A stretch of DNA of 64,000 bases from Kingdonia uniflora (Eukaryota; Streptophyta; Magnoliopsida; Ranunculales; Circaeasteraceae), in the NCBI GenBank assembly GCA_014058105.1, contig JACGCM010000779.1:558001-622000 (forward strand), in the 5' to 3' direction. Within the stretch, counting starts at the first letter, position 1; each line of letters starts with the position of its first letter. This document shows, one piece after another, positions 11,115 to 22,099 of this stretch. A model generated the notes under the pieces. The model was not told where the DNA came from. It ran no database searches and worked only from the letters and a program-made list of their open reading frames with translations. The translations under genes and the position numbers were made by a program.

Positions 11115-11120
11115 TATAAA
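11115..11120 (+). promoter_or_regulatory. Putative TATA box of the long antisense gene
   Basis: TATAAA sits in the G/C-rich context GGGGCCTATAAATGACCCC, unusual in this AT-rich region. It points toward the antisense gene starting at 12029. The interval could be a leader intron: donor-like CAAGGTTAGT near 11300 and acceptor TTTTTAG at 12013-12019, ten bases before the ATG. Confidence 0.4.
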
Positions 11121-12837
11121 TGACCCCGTGGTTGGCAACTGTTCACACACCACTGATTCTGAAAAAAATTATCTAAGTTCAAACTCTTTGTGTTCATCTC
11201 TTGCGTTGTTGTCCACCATTGGTAACAAGGAAATTAGCGTGTTGATCCAGAGGGCTAAGCTCGCAAAGCGAAGGGATTTAGAATCAGTGTGACTGCAAGG
11301 TTAGTGCCTATTTTGAGAATTTTCTTTTGTAATAGAATGTTAGTTTGAATATTTTGTGATTCTGTTGAAGCCCAATGTAGATATGAACATGAAGGATAAA
11401 ATGTAGGAAGGAATTTGAGTTTTAATTTGTATGTTGGAAGAAATTGAAAAACACAGTTCTAGGGTTTTGCTAAAATTCTATGATTGTGTGATGATGTGGG
11501 GGTACGGGTGAGACTGGAAAGGTATTAAAATTGTTAAAGGAGTATTTGGGAGAGAAAGGCATGAAGTGATGGATGATGATGTGGGGAAAGAGTGTGTTGT
11601 GGCCGCCGTGGGTATTACGGTGGGATATTGGGGTTCTCTCTCGTATATGTGATGTCGTAGTAAACTTGCAGTTGTGGTGTCGGATTTTACGCCGGAGAGA
11701 GCGGAAAATTAAAATTTTGGATTTGACGTATTTTGACAGGAAACTGTGTGACTGCCAAAGTGTTTTCGATAAGGTAGTAGTTCCTGTACACTCGAGTAAA
11801 GATGTTAGGGAGAGAGAGATAGTTCTCGATGTTAGGACTTAATAAAATTTGAGATAAAATTGTATCGGTAACAAATATAATAATATGTGAATGACAGTTA
11901 TATAAAGAATAATGGGTTGAAGTTTAAACTTGACAACCGCAGTGAGGTTGACATATGACCATATATAATGTATCATACACGATATTATACTAACTTAAAA
12001 AAGGGAATCTAATTTTTAGGTTCTTAAAATGGCTAAACCTGTCCAAAATGTTGATAATGACAGAATCTTCGAGAACCTCATAGATGCAGAACCACTTCTA
12101 ATTGATGTAATAACATGTGTCCAAGAGTTGGGTGGTAGGGATAGGGCTGCCAGAGTAGTCTGATGTGGCAAGTATTGATTGATTTAAATTAGCACCCAGG
12201 GTGGTCGTAATGTTTGATGAAGAGAGGATCGAGACAGACGTGGACCATGAGCCGCAGGCAAGTGATCGTGAAGGGAGTGACGGTGGGGACGAAGATGTCG
12301 AGGAAGAAGAAGGGGAGTGTTATGGGGAGGCTCCAAAGACAAGTGAAATATTGAGCTTCAAAGCGAAGTATGGTATTCTTAAGGACATTAGGTTAGAGAA
12401 ATACCATTATGAAATGATGGATTAGGACGTTCCTTTGGATGGTATTCTTGTCCATTAAGAGCAGATAAAGAAGGGATTAAAATTGCCTCTTCGAGCTGAC
12501 CAGAAGAAGTTTCTTAACATTTTTGATGTTGCGCCTGGTCAGTTCAGCCCAAATCTTTATGACCTTTTCCGTGTTGTGGGGGTGATAAATAGTCGGTTAA
12601 AGAATAGAGGTGAAGAGCTAATCATTGTAGACGACCTTTGTGTGTATTACAAACTCAAGCAGAATCCATAGAAGTTGGGGTACAGGTACTTAGTGAGGTT
12701 CTTGAGGAGACCTCTCTTCTATGAAATGGTATCGACAGGGGGGCAGTATTGTGCTGATTGTCTCCTCGTCTCGAGGAATTATGAATTTGACAAGAAAGAT
12801 CGAGGGGTGCCTTTGAAAAGAAAAAGTTTCCACTTAG

Positions 12838-12930
12838 GTGTGTGTTTAGGTAATTTGTATATCGAAGTTTGTTGACTTGCTTGCTGTGTTAAATTGGTGT
12901 TTAACTAGTTATTATTTTGTCTTCGTGCAG
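12838..12930 (+). other. Spliceosomal intron 1 of the antisense gene
   Basis: Donor CTTAG|GTGTGTG and acceptor TTCGTGCAG|CC bound 93 bp of T-rich sequence containing stops. Removing it joins two open segments in phase (one base before the donor, two after the acceptor). Confidence 0.65.
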
Positions 12931-13583
12931 CCTTGAAGGAGATCGATAAAAAGTCCACGACAGCTGAAAAGTTATATAATATTAGAACTGATTGCTTCGG
13001 TCGGCCTGATACTTTGGTTGCCAATCAAGAGAAGGTCGACGGTCTGTTTTAAGAAGCTGGAATAAAAAGGATCCGAACCAAAGGAGCTGACATTCTCCTT
13101 ATCGATGGTAAAATGTCTGCCAAAAACAATAGGGTAGCAGAGTCGAGTCTGCCTCTCGAGAGCCCTTCTTTTAGTGGGTATACCACTGATTTTGCGATGG
13201 TAGTGAGAGAGACTTTTTTGAGTGGAACCTTTAGAAAGAGCAAGAAATGGAGGGCTACCAACCAGCCCGCTCCTTCGGCTCCTCCGTCGAAGATGGCATC
13301 TCGATGATCTTTTATGAAGGAGGGAGTGAAGGCTAATGCTTCAGGATCTGGGGCTGCAGATGGTTGACCCCCAAAGGCGGCAACTTACTTGCAGCCAAAG
13401 AAGAAGGTGTCCTCGGGCTTGACAAATAATTAGCCTGACGAGGAATCTGAGGCTGAGGTCCAACAAGCCATTGAGTCTTATGCTGCTGGGATGACTTATC
13501 TCGAGGAGGAGTTCACTGACTGCTTAGTGGGAGCAGAAAGTCTATCATCCTTCCTCATCGAAGGTCACAAAACAATGAATAAG

Positions 13584-13661
13584 GTAAGAAATTTCTCTAT
13601 TTTGCTTCGACTAAAGAACTTGGTCCTTCACTCGAGAACTCATATTATGACTCTAATGCAG
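13584..13661 (+). other. Possible intron 2 of the antisense gene
   Basis: Donor AATAAG|GTAAGAAATT and acceptor CTCTAATGCAG|ATC bound 78 bp. The length is a multiple of three with no stop, so translation could continue whether or not it is removed. The encoded peptide is hydrophobic and unlike the charged sequence on either side, favouring an intron. Confidence 0.5.
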
Positions 13662-14321
13662 ATCAAAAAGATGCTGGTCGATGGTAAGCCTCGTATTCTT
13701 GGTGCTGGGACTCTGGCAAACCAACTTCTCGCTTATAAAAACATTGAGAAGGAGCTGCTGAAAGAGAAGGGTGATCTTCTCCAGAAGAAAGAAAGCTTGG
13801 AGGTGAAGTTGGAGAAGCAAAAACTTGGAGCTGGGAAGGCAAAGGAGGTGGCCATTAGTGAGGCAAAGAAGGCCTAGGGGATAGAGAAGAGGAAAGAGGT
13901 TGAGCAGATAAGGGCCGACCTAGCTAAGGAGAAGGAGGAGGTATTGGCCCTGCAGAAGACCAACATTGAGGGAGATGCTTGTGAACAGATTCTATCTGCC
14001 CGTAGGTCAATGGAGGTGGACCATGCGAAGGTCCTCGATGAGGTTAAGTCTGAAGCTGATCGTGTCAACATCGACTCCCTTAAACGTATGAAGGCCAATT
14101 TCTCTGGACAATTTGATGATACGGAAGAGAGAAATGATTTCTACAAAGGGTTGGCTGTGACTACCGGGGTATTCCTTTTGGACTCTGAAGCGAAGGAGGA
14201 AGCTCCTTAGGTACCTGCTCCTATTATTCTCGAGGGTACTGTGCCCGAGGAAGTGTTAGATAACCTTACTCCCAGTCTCCCAGTAAAGGATGATACTTCG
14301 ATCTCTCCCCTTGCAAAATAG

Positions 14322-14872
14322 AAAGTTTATTTGGAAAGTTTTTGTTTGATTTGGTTGATGTAAATGTGGTCAATGGGATCAAAACAATTTCCTATTTTTT
14401 TAATAATTATTTTATGATATAGTTGCTGTCGAATGATTGTTTAAATTCTTAAGTAATCGATCAAAATACATAGATTTTTTGTAAAAAATTATGCTAAGTG
14501 GTGATTCGACAAGATTGATAGTATTGAAATTATTGTAGATGAATAGTCAGAGTGTTGCTTTGTGCAAGAACCTGAGTTGATGTAAAGAGTGCCATGTAAT
14601 GGCTCTGTGAATGAAGAATAATGACCAGATGTTGTTCCTCTATGGGATATATGGGTTTAAAAAAAAGGACAAAACATGACATGTTTTGTTCGATAAATAA
14701 TGAATTGTAAACAAATTTATCATGTAATTGGATAGATGTTTATTGCAGAGATGAAATGTAGTTATGGTAAATACTTGACAAGTATGTTCCAATATTGATA
14801 AATGTGAATTTGAAAGATGTAATTATCAGTAAAGATATCTTTATTTGAAGTATTCGAAAGAGGTTACAACAG
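14322..14872. other. Non-coding spacer between convergent pol and antisense gene
   Basis: AT-rich spacer where the - strand pol and + strand antisense gene converge. It contains one copy of the palindrome ATACTTGACAAGTAT (14771-14785), the motif that forms an 11-unit array in the same place in Tat-2. Nothing else is recognised. Confidence 0.6.
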
Positions 14873-16100
14873 TTATCTGTAGAACATTTTTAGATGGGCT
14901 GTATTCCATTGATACTCAAGTTGAACTTTGTCTTTAATCATTAGCCAGTATGTTCCACTGCCATTCTTGTCACTGATGATGAAAGGTCCTTCCCAGTTTT
15001 CAAATAATTTACCAGAGTTTTTAGGTGGAGTACTATCTTGGATTCGTCGAAGGACAAGGTCACCGATGTCGAATGTACATTTCCTGACCTTCTTGTTATA
15101 AGCCTTCTTGAGAGTGTCATGGTATCGCCCCAAGTTTGTAATGACGTGATCCCAAGTTTCTTTGACCCAATTGAGGTTGCAGAGAAGTCCATGTTCATTT
15201 TCTTCATCTGTGACTCTTCTTTGGGTACTTGGGAGATCGAGGTCTGAGGGGATCAGTGCTTCGGTACCAAAGGCCATTATAAATGGCATACAACCTGTGG
15301 ATGTTTGAGGAGTTATTTGGTATGCCTATAAGATACTTAGTAGTTCATTAACCCATCTGCCCTTTTTCTCTTTAAGGCTCTTGCGTAACCCCGACTTGAT
15401 GCTCTTGTTTATAGCTTCAGCTTGGCCATTACCTTGAGGATAGTATGATATCGAAGTAGACAGTTGAATCTAGTATTTGTGGAGGAAATTAAGGACTTTG
15501 CTGCTGATGAATTGCTTGTCGTTATCAGATCGTATCATTTACGGATAGCCAAATCTAGTTATAATGTGTTCCCAAAGAAAATTAATGACCTCATTTTCGT
15601 CAGTGTGACATAGTAGTACTCTTCGACCCACTTGGTGAAGTAGTCTGTTGCCACAAGAACAAACTTTTGGTTATCCGATGCTTGGTGGAAATGACCAATG
15701 ATATCAATTACCCATCTTTTGAATGGCCATATGACATTGCTAACGTGTAAGTCAAGGGCTAGGCTTTTGATATCTTGAGCATGGATTTGGTATTTGTAGT
15801 ATTTACTTGGTGATGACATTGATGGAATGGGCTTAGAAATGAGGTAAATGCTCTATGCTCTTTGTAACATTTCTAAGCCCTTGAGTAAATGCTCTATGTA
15901 CCAATGATCGTCCCGAGACGTGAGCTGCACAGATTCTTTCGTAAAGTTCCCTGATTTTGACTTGTGTTTGTTTCTGCGAGATGCATTTGATAAGTGGTCC
16001 TCCCCTAGTGATTCTATATAAGGCTTCATCTTGGACTTTTAATAGTAGACATTTAGATAAGAGTGATCGAGCTTCTTCCTTGTTGTTTGGGAGGATGTTA
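14873..16100 (-). pseudogene. Tat-1 integrase
   Basis: Integrase inserts element DNA into the host genome. The catalytic core shows WVIDIIGHF and DYFTKWVE (15819-15559). Farther on, MIRSDNDKQF keeps the second catalytic Asp, and the QGNGQAEAINKS motif is present in pieces. The C-terminal end is a clean 138-residue stretch (15289-14873) with MAFGTEALIP, RRIQDSTPPKN and the ending HLKMFYR, typical of Tat integrases. Stops and frameshifts divide the domain, so the protein is not made intact. Confidence 0.8.
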
Positions 16101-16149
16101 GAATTGAGGTATGCATAAAATGGTCTTTTCCAATCTTCAAGATCTTCGT

Positions 16150-17130
16150 CTTCGGTAACATTGATCTACATGGTGTAGCTTACGTCGAGACTTGAATGTT
16201 TGATGACCTCAATGTCCAAAGTTCTTTTTTTACTGTCTTTGAGTATTACAGTGATGCATGCTAGTGCTTCGGCGTGGCGATTCTCGGCTTGAAGTAGATA
16301 GGAGATTGTTGTTGTTTTGAATTTTTTTATTTTTTGTTCAACCAGAGTTACGTAATCAACCATTTTGCCTGATGTTTTGAATATTTTGTTGTAATGGTTG
16401 GCTACGAGTAAGAAATCAACGTAAACAACTATTTCTTCCGCTCCAAGTACTATAGGGAGATCCAGTCAATGCAAGATAGCTTTATACTCTGTTTCATTAT
16501 TGGTAACATTAAATTTGACTTTGATAGTTTTTTCTATTTAATGGTTGGATGGTGTAACGAGGACGATACCGATCCCTGATTCTTGTTGTCCAGCAGACCC
16601 GTCAGTAAAGAGTCACCATCCTGTGCTTTGTGACCATGCGTTTGGTTCTACGATTGAATCATTAGCCAATTCTTTTTTGAGTTCCTCCCATTCAGGGTCT
16701 TCGATTGGAAAGTTTGTCAAAAAGTCGGCTACTGCTTGTCCTTTGATTGATATTAGAGGCTTGAAGGATATATTATATTCGCCTAAGAATACATACCATT
16801 GTTGAACCCTCCGGGACTTTTCCTTTTTAGAGAGTACAAGTTTGAGGGGAAACTTGGTGATGACATTGATGGAATGGGTTTAGAAATAAGGTTGAAGTTT
16901 TTAAGAATTGTACACCAAAGTGAGTAGCTGTTCCTCAGTTGTTGTATATCTTTTTTCAGTAGGCATGAGCATTTTGCTGATGAAGTAGGCTTTTCCACAC
17001 TGTCATCATCTCGAATAAGGACAAAACTAATAGAGTCATCAGTGATCGATAAGTATATTGTTAGCGTTTCACCATCAATGGGAGTACTTATTATAAGAAG
17101 ACTCCCCAAGTATCTTTGTAGATCTTGAAA
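16150..17130 (-). pseudogene. Tat-1 RNase H region
   Basis: The first part (17109-16783) has the RT-connection motif DGETLTIYLSITDDSISFVL, where Tat elements read 'GE.L.LYLAVS...VSAVL'. A second, RNase H-like segment ends at 16363-16166 with ENRHAEALA, matching the 'N..ADALA' motif before integrase. Several stops lie between. The domain degrades the RNA strand of the RNA-DNA hybrid during reverse transcription. Confidence 0.7.
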
Positions 17131-17139
17131 AGCTAATTT

Positions 17140-17990
17140 ACTGTTAGGGGTCCAAATACTTTTTTTGGGCTATTTTTTGGACATTGGAGCTGAATTCCCA
17201 CAAAGAAGAAGGTAAAGAAGTTTGCATCGCTCAGATGTCTTGGAGATGAACCTGTGAAGAGCTACAATCTTGTCAGTAAGCTTTTGTACATCTTTTTTGG
17301 TTCGAGGAGATGGCATTGCCATGAGTGCTTTGATTTATGCCGGATCGATTTATATTCCCCTCTTACTAGCCAGATATCCCAGAAACTTCCCTGATGCAAC
17401 ACCAAATTGGTATTTTTCTGGGTTGAGTTTCATTTGGCAAGTACGAAGGATGTCAAAGATGGTCTGTAGATTCTTGCAATGATCTTCTCGCTTTAAGATT
17501 TTGTAGATCATATCATCGATGTATACCTCCATTATTTTTCCTAAATGATTTTTAAACATTTGAGTGACATGTCGCTAATAAGTAGCTTCTGCATTCTTTA
17601 ATCCAAAAAGCATAACTGTGTAACAGTAGAGACCTTTTTCCATAACAAATGTAAAGAAGCTGCATCCATCATTGAAAGAAGTTCATGCCCTACTACGGAG
17701 TCGAGGAGTTGAGGGATTAGAGGGAGGGGAAATTTATCTTTTGGGGTGAATTTTTTTGGCTCAGTAAAATTAACGGAGACCCTGATCTTCTCATCCTTCT
17801 TTGGTACAACCACGATATTCAAGGCCCATTTGGGATATTTGGCTTCTTAAATAAATCCGACGCGGAGGAGTTTATCTATTTATTTATTAACTGCTTCTGG
17901 AAGGCGGGGATATAAATTGTGACGCTTCTATACAAGTGTTTTACTGTTTGGAAGGAGGTTGAGTTTGTGGCATGCAATCAAGGAATCAAT
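17140..17990 (-). pseudogene. Tat-1 reverse transcriptase
   Basis: The polymerase core is split over several frames. It starts with NIVVVPKKDEKIRVSVNF (17822), the fingers motif after 'W.SN.V.V.KK.GK.R.C.DF'. The catalytic YIDD box is at 17523-17512 in VYIDDMIYKILKREDH, followed by MKLNPEKYQFGV and FLGYLASKRGI. All are standard Ty3/gypsy RT signatures. Frameshifts and stops inactivate it. Confidence 0.85.
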
Positions 17991-18239
17991 GCCGGGCATT
18001 TCTTGAAAAGACCATGCAAAGAAATCGATGTTTTTCTTTAAAAGTTGTGTCAGGGTTTCTCTTTCGTCGGATGACAGTTTTAAGCCAATAAAGGTATTTC
18101 ATTCCAGCCCATCAAGTTCGATGGATTCAACCGCCTCAGTATCATATTACTTGAACGTTGGAGGTGGCTCCTGCTGTAACTACTATGCCTTCAGAAGTTT
18201 TACTGTGTGAGAGTTGGTTGTGGTATTTTCACACATACA

Positions 18240-18800
18240 TGCAACAACTTGACTCCCTTTGATTTCATAGACTCCGTGATCCGTTAGAAAGCGCAAGGCC
18301 AGATGATATGTTGATGGTACTACCTTAATAGAATGTAGTCAACTTGGACCTAGGATCCCCAAATATTTTGATTAAGTATTTATGACAATGAATTTAAGGA
18401 AAGTGGTTTCTGGTCCCGCTTGAACTAGCAGTATGATTTCTCCCAAGGCAGAATCTTTGGAACCGTTAAACCCTTTAATTGTTGTTGTTGAAGCTTTAAC
18501 CGAATTCATGAGGCTTAAAACATCAATGGCTTTCATGAATAAAATGTCTGCTGCACTTCATCTATCGATAGAAGTGTGTGTAAGTAGTCTTGACCTACTT
18601 TGATCATTATGACTAGTGGGTCATCATGAGGATACTTGACATGGCTTATGTCACAGTCTTCAAAAGAAACATGGTATGGACATTTAGCTTTACTGAAGAT
18701 AGGTAGATGTTTTGCTGATTTGTCTAATGATATCATCTTGCAGTAAGATGTAATCCTGTTGTCTTTCTTTATCTTCTTTCCCTTCTCACTTTCAATCATG
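18240..18800 (-). pseudogene. Tat-1 protease region
   Basis: The 88-residue open segment 18799-18533 carries VSFEDCDISHVKYPHDDPLV, identical in layout to the linker before the aspartic protease in Tat-2 (58470-58748). The protease follows toward 18240 but is broken. It would cleave the Gag-Pol polyprotein. Confidence 0.6.
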
Positions 18801-18809
18801 TAAAGATAG

Positions 18810-20438
18810 CGAGCTTGGCCTTATCCTTGCTCTTGTTTGACTTTTTATTTATTTTAGTCTCTTCTTCAGGGAACTTTTAGATGTCGACTACATACTCGTG
18901 AAGTCTTCCTGCAAGTAGAATGTGGTGAAATATCCGCATCATAGAGTTACAGTTGTCAGTCTCGTAGCTATGCACATTGTGATACTGACACAAGGGTTTG
19001 TTGGGTACATCAGGAATTGCCTGTGCTTCTCAAAAGAAATTATCCCCCTTTATCGTTGGTAAGATGGCGGAGAGTATGGTTGTCATAGGAGGCAATATTG
19101 GGATGGGTCTATCTGGTTTTCCATCTTTCTTTCTGACGTTGTCGGTGTTCCTCTAACGCTGTTTTGGAGTTACATTACTTGCTGACTTTATAGGTGGTGA
19201 TGAAAATGGATCGTTGGCATGAATGACTGAGGAGTTTTTCATCTTATCTTTTTTAGACCGTTCTAGTTTGATGCAGTTATTAACAAAATTGATCATTTTT
19301 GTCATTGTCTTGGGTTTGTGTAAGGTAAGTTCTTCTCAAACTTTAGAATCGATATGAAGTGCGGAGGTGAATGCTGAAATGACAATTTTGGGATATAAAT
19401 TCCCAATTTTCCTTGTATCCTCCATAAAACATTTGTAAAAATTGCTAAGGTCTTTTTCGCACCTTGCTCGAAAAAGAATAAAAAATCAACTATTATTTAT
19501 CGTTCCTTAGCATGAACATAGTTCAACTCAAAGAGCATCTGTAATTGGCTGAAGGTAGTAATGGAACCCTCAGGAATAGTATGAAACCATCTAAGAAGTT
19601 CTTCCTTAAGGCTCATGTTAAATAATCGGTATAGCATATGATCGAGCTTGGAGTATAATCTAACTGCTGCTTTAAAGTGTCCAACGTGGGTGAGAGGATC
19701 TGTGAGGCCTACGTATTGATGAAATTTCAGTATGTGGAAATTCCCTGGAATCGGCATGACTTTGAGATGAGGAGAAATAGGGTTTATTTTAATCCTATCG
19801 AGAACAAATCTTCGGTTTGGATTGTCAGAGTGTATAGCTTGGATCTTATTGTTCAAATCATCCAAGGTAATAAATTACTATAGAGTATTCGGTGCAGCTG
19901 CAACTTGAGGGTCAAAATTAACCTGTCCTTCAGATCCTAACCTGTCTCTTACTGGTCGCCTTACTGGTGGCGGTGGAGTTTGGTGACGTGTGCGTCAACT
20001 TCCTTGGGTGGTCCATGCTGAGGATATGAGACCAAAATGTTGAAAAGCTCTATATGGATTCCTCAATATGGATTAAGAAGTTTGAATTTGTTCTTTCCTT
20101 GGCAGGTTCTCTCTTTGGGTAGCTCTGGAGCGATAATTACTTTGGGCTTGGGGAGGTGACATTTGACAGCAAGTGAATCGATCTTGATGTCTTCACAAAT
20201 TTTCCATCTCTTTCTGATGTGTCAAGCTCTGTTGTTCTAGGGTTTTTCTCCTCTTGTCTCTCTCGAATTGAAGATCCTGGACGTGGATTCGCTGATCTTC
20301 AAGCCTCTAGACTCAGTCAGACTCCATTTGCTTTTAAAGTTCGATCACATCATTTTGTAGATCGACTACTTCTAATATGGGGCTGATCTCGTGGTTCCTC
20401 TCAGTACTGGAGGCACTTCGAAGATTCATATTCGTCAT
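18810..20438 (-). pseudogene. Tat-1 gag
   Basis: The start is ATG 20438 (MTNMNLRSASSTERNHEISP), matching the Tat-2 Gag start at 56781. The main capsid-like part is open at 19865-19497: DDLNNKIQAI, HFKAAVRLYSKLD, SLKEELLRWFHTIP, the retrotransposon gag core. Downstream pieces carry a CX2HX4HX4C knuckle-like motif (CQYHNVHSYETDNC). Multiple stops break it. Confidence 0.8.
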
Positions 20439-20480
20439 TTGACTGTCTAGGATCACAGGAGGTAAAGAAAAAGTGTGGTA

Positions 20481-20498
20481 TTCCCACAGACGGCGCCA
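20481..20498 (-). other. Tat-1 primer-binding site
   Basis: The - strand reads TGGCGCCGTCTGTGGGAA, two bases after the 5' LTR end. Tat-2 has TGGCGCTATCTGTGGGAA at the same place. The complementary tRNA is not assigned here. Confidence 0.75.
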
Positions 20499-20500
20499 AT

Positions 20501-20975
20501 TGTAATGACATATTTTCCAGAAGGATAACTTTACCAATACTTAAGTAAGAAATATGCAACTATAAACTTAAGCATAGATGATTTTACATAGAAACTTAGT
20601 AAAACCTGAGAAAAACTACGACCTCAAGGAGGATTTAGGTAAAAAAATTAATAGTCGCTAATTATTATAATTGTTTGAACAGTAAGGACGTGAAAATGTA
20701 TCTGAATAGTAGAGTTGCGGATTGGATTAACATATTCTCTGCCTATATTTATAGTAGATACAGACAATTACAAAAGCAAAACAATTTTCTATTTTGGCAG
20801 GTAGTGGGCGAACTTCGCAGATCTCCCTACAGCAGCTTTATTTGACCAAGCATAACAACTACTTTAGTGGGTTGAGCACTATGGCTGCAATTGTGACTTC
20901 TTCTTGAATGATGGAATATCTTCGACTAAGTTCTCTTAGCTTCTTCTTATCGAATCTGGGAAATATACTACTACA
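20501..20975 (-). repeat. Tat-1 5' LTR
   Basis: 475 bp, same length and ends as 8653-9127. On the element strand it starts TGTAGTAG and ends CATTACA just before the PBS. It contains a TATA-like TATAAATATAGGC (element strand). Confidence 0.9.
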
Positions 20976-21020
20976 GAAGAAGAACTTAGTTTTTAAGAGA
21001 AAAAAAAAGTAATTAGGGGG

Positions 21021-21500
21021 TGAACCAATTATTGACCTATAATGTGGTAGTAAAATTAGATGAACTGATTATTGACTTACAATCTATTGATCGAATTGGA
21101 TGAACCAATTATTAACCTGTAATGTGGTAGCCGAATTGGATGAACCAATTGTTGACCTGTAATATGATGGTTGAATTGGATGAACCAATTGTTGACCTGT
21201 AATGTATTGGTCGAATTGGATGAACCAATTATTGACCTGTAATGTGGTGGTCAAATTGGATGAACCAATTGTTGACTTGTAATGTATTAGTTGAATTGGA
21301 TGAACCAATTGTTGACCTGCAATGTATTAGTTGAATTGGATGAACCAATTATTGACCTGCAATGTATTAGATGTGTTGGTTGAATTAGATGAACCAATTG
21401 TTGATCTGTAATGTCTTGGTCGAATTGGCTAAATCAATTATTGACCTATAATGTATTGGTCGAATTGGCTGAACCAATTATTGACCTGTAATATGTTGGC
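21021..21500. repeat. 40-bp minisatellite, about 12 units
   Basis: Each unit resembles GAATTGGATGAACCAATTGT followed by TGACCTGTAATGTATTGGTC, with scattered substitutions and one irregular unit near 21360. The period is not a multiple of three. It borders the degenerate gypsy gag region, and such arrays are common in 3' untranslated regions of Tat/Ogre-type elements. Confidence 0.95.
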
Positions 21501-22095
21501 CGAGCTCATCCCCAAGTACGAGTTTGTATGTTAAAGGAAGCAAGCAGTAACTTTCTATGCTGACCTCAAGCATGACTCAACTCAAATACCCCAACCTCGA
21601 ATACCTTATTAAATATGAGCTTGATAATAAATTATAATAGCCTCGAGTACCTTGACCTCGAGTACCTTTTTGGATACGATCTTGTTAACAAGCTTGAATT
21701 AAGAGCCGATAGAAAGCTTCATAATGAGGTATGAGGTTAAACATGGAGCTTAGTTGGAAGATGGTGAAGAGTTTAATAATGCGGTTGATTGCCTAGCTTA
21801 GTTGAGAGTTGCTAAAGCGATTAATAATGAGGTCGAGCATTGAGTCTAAAGCTGAGGTCAAGCTCACCCCAAGTATGATTTAAGTCGATTGACTGAATCC
21901 AATACTTGGGTTTGTATGTTGGTGGAAGCAAGCGGTAGCTTTTATGTCGACCTCGAGCATGACTCAACTCGAATACCCCGACCTCGAATACCTTATTGGA
22001 TATGAGCTTGATAACGAGCTTGAATTTAGAGCTGGCAGTAAGTTTCATAATGAGGTATAAGGTCAAACATGGAGCTTTGGTAGCAAGTTTCCCTT
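21500..22095. repeat. Duplicated segment pair, about 350 bp apart
   Basis: The block 21500-21770 recurs at about 21855-22090 with roughly the same content: GCAAGCAGTAACTT/GCAAGCGGTAGCTT, CATGACTCAACTC, ACCTCGAATACCTTATT and CATGGAGCTT. The copies differ by many substitutions, so the duplication is old. No coding sequence is seen. Confidence 0.8.
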
Positions 22096-22099
22096 TTAT

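Larger units (their letters stand above)
12029..14321 (+). pseudogene. Long antisense gene of Tat-1 (putative gypsy-type transposon protein), with introns
   Basis: This lies opposite to gag-pol. An N-terminal segment starts at ATG 12029 (MAKPVQNVDNDRIFENL), and an acidic segment follows (12201-12425). A block at 12483-12837 with [20 protein letters not shown] and [13 protein letters not shown] resembles the plant PF04195 'putative gypsy type transposon' family. A GT-AG intron at 12838-12930 restores frame across KSFHL/ALKEIDKK. A second possible intron, 13584-13661, is 78 bp and in phase. The C-terminal part (13662-14321) is Lys/Glu-rich coiled coil. Several in-frame stops (for example 12669 and 13875) and a frame change near 12200 mean this copy is broken. 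Such antisense ORFs are a known Tat-lineage trait; the protein's function is not established. Confidence 0.7.
8653..20975 (-). mobile_element. Full-length Ty3/gypsy retrotransposon, Tat lineage ('Tat-1')
   Basis: Two directly repeated 475-bp LTRs bound a 12.3-kb element. On the - strand the order is 5' LTR (20975-20501), PBS, gag, protease, RT, RNase H and integrase (to 14873). A convergent + strand gene set (9396-14321) follows, then a purine-rich tract and the 3' LTR (9127-8653). Sense pol plus a long antisense ORF before the 3' LTR is the organisation known from Tat-lineage elements such as Grande. Left flank GAAGAATT and right flank GAAGAAGA share GAAGAA, compatible with a target duplication whose exact junction is unclear. 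The LTRs differ at many sites, mainly transitions, so the insertion is old. Confidence 0.9.

Noticed and set aside
21084..21308. Repetitive 74-codon frame in the minisatellite
   Set aside because: The 40-bp period is not a multiple of three, so the peptide changes frame between units; an open frame in satellite DNA only.
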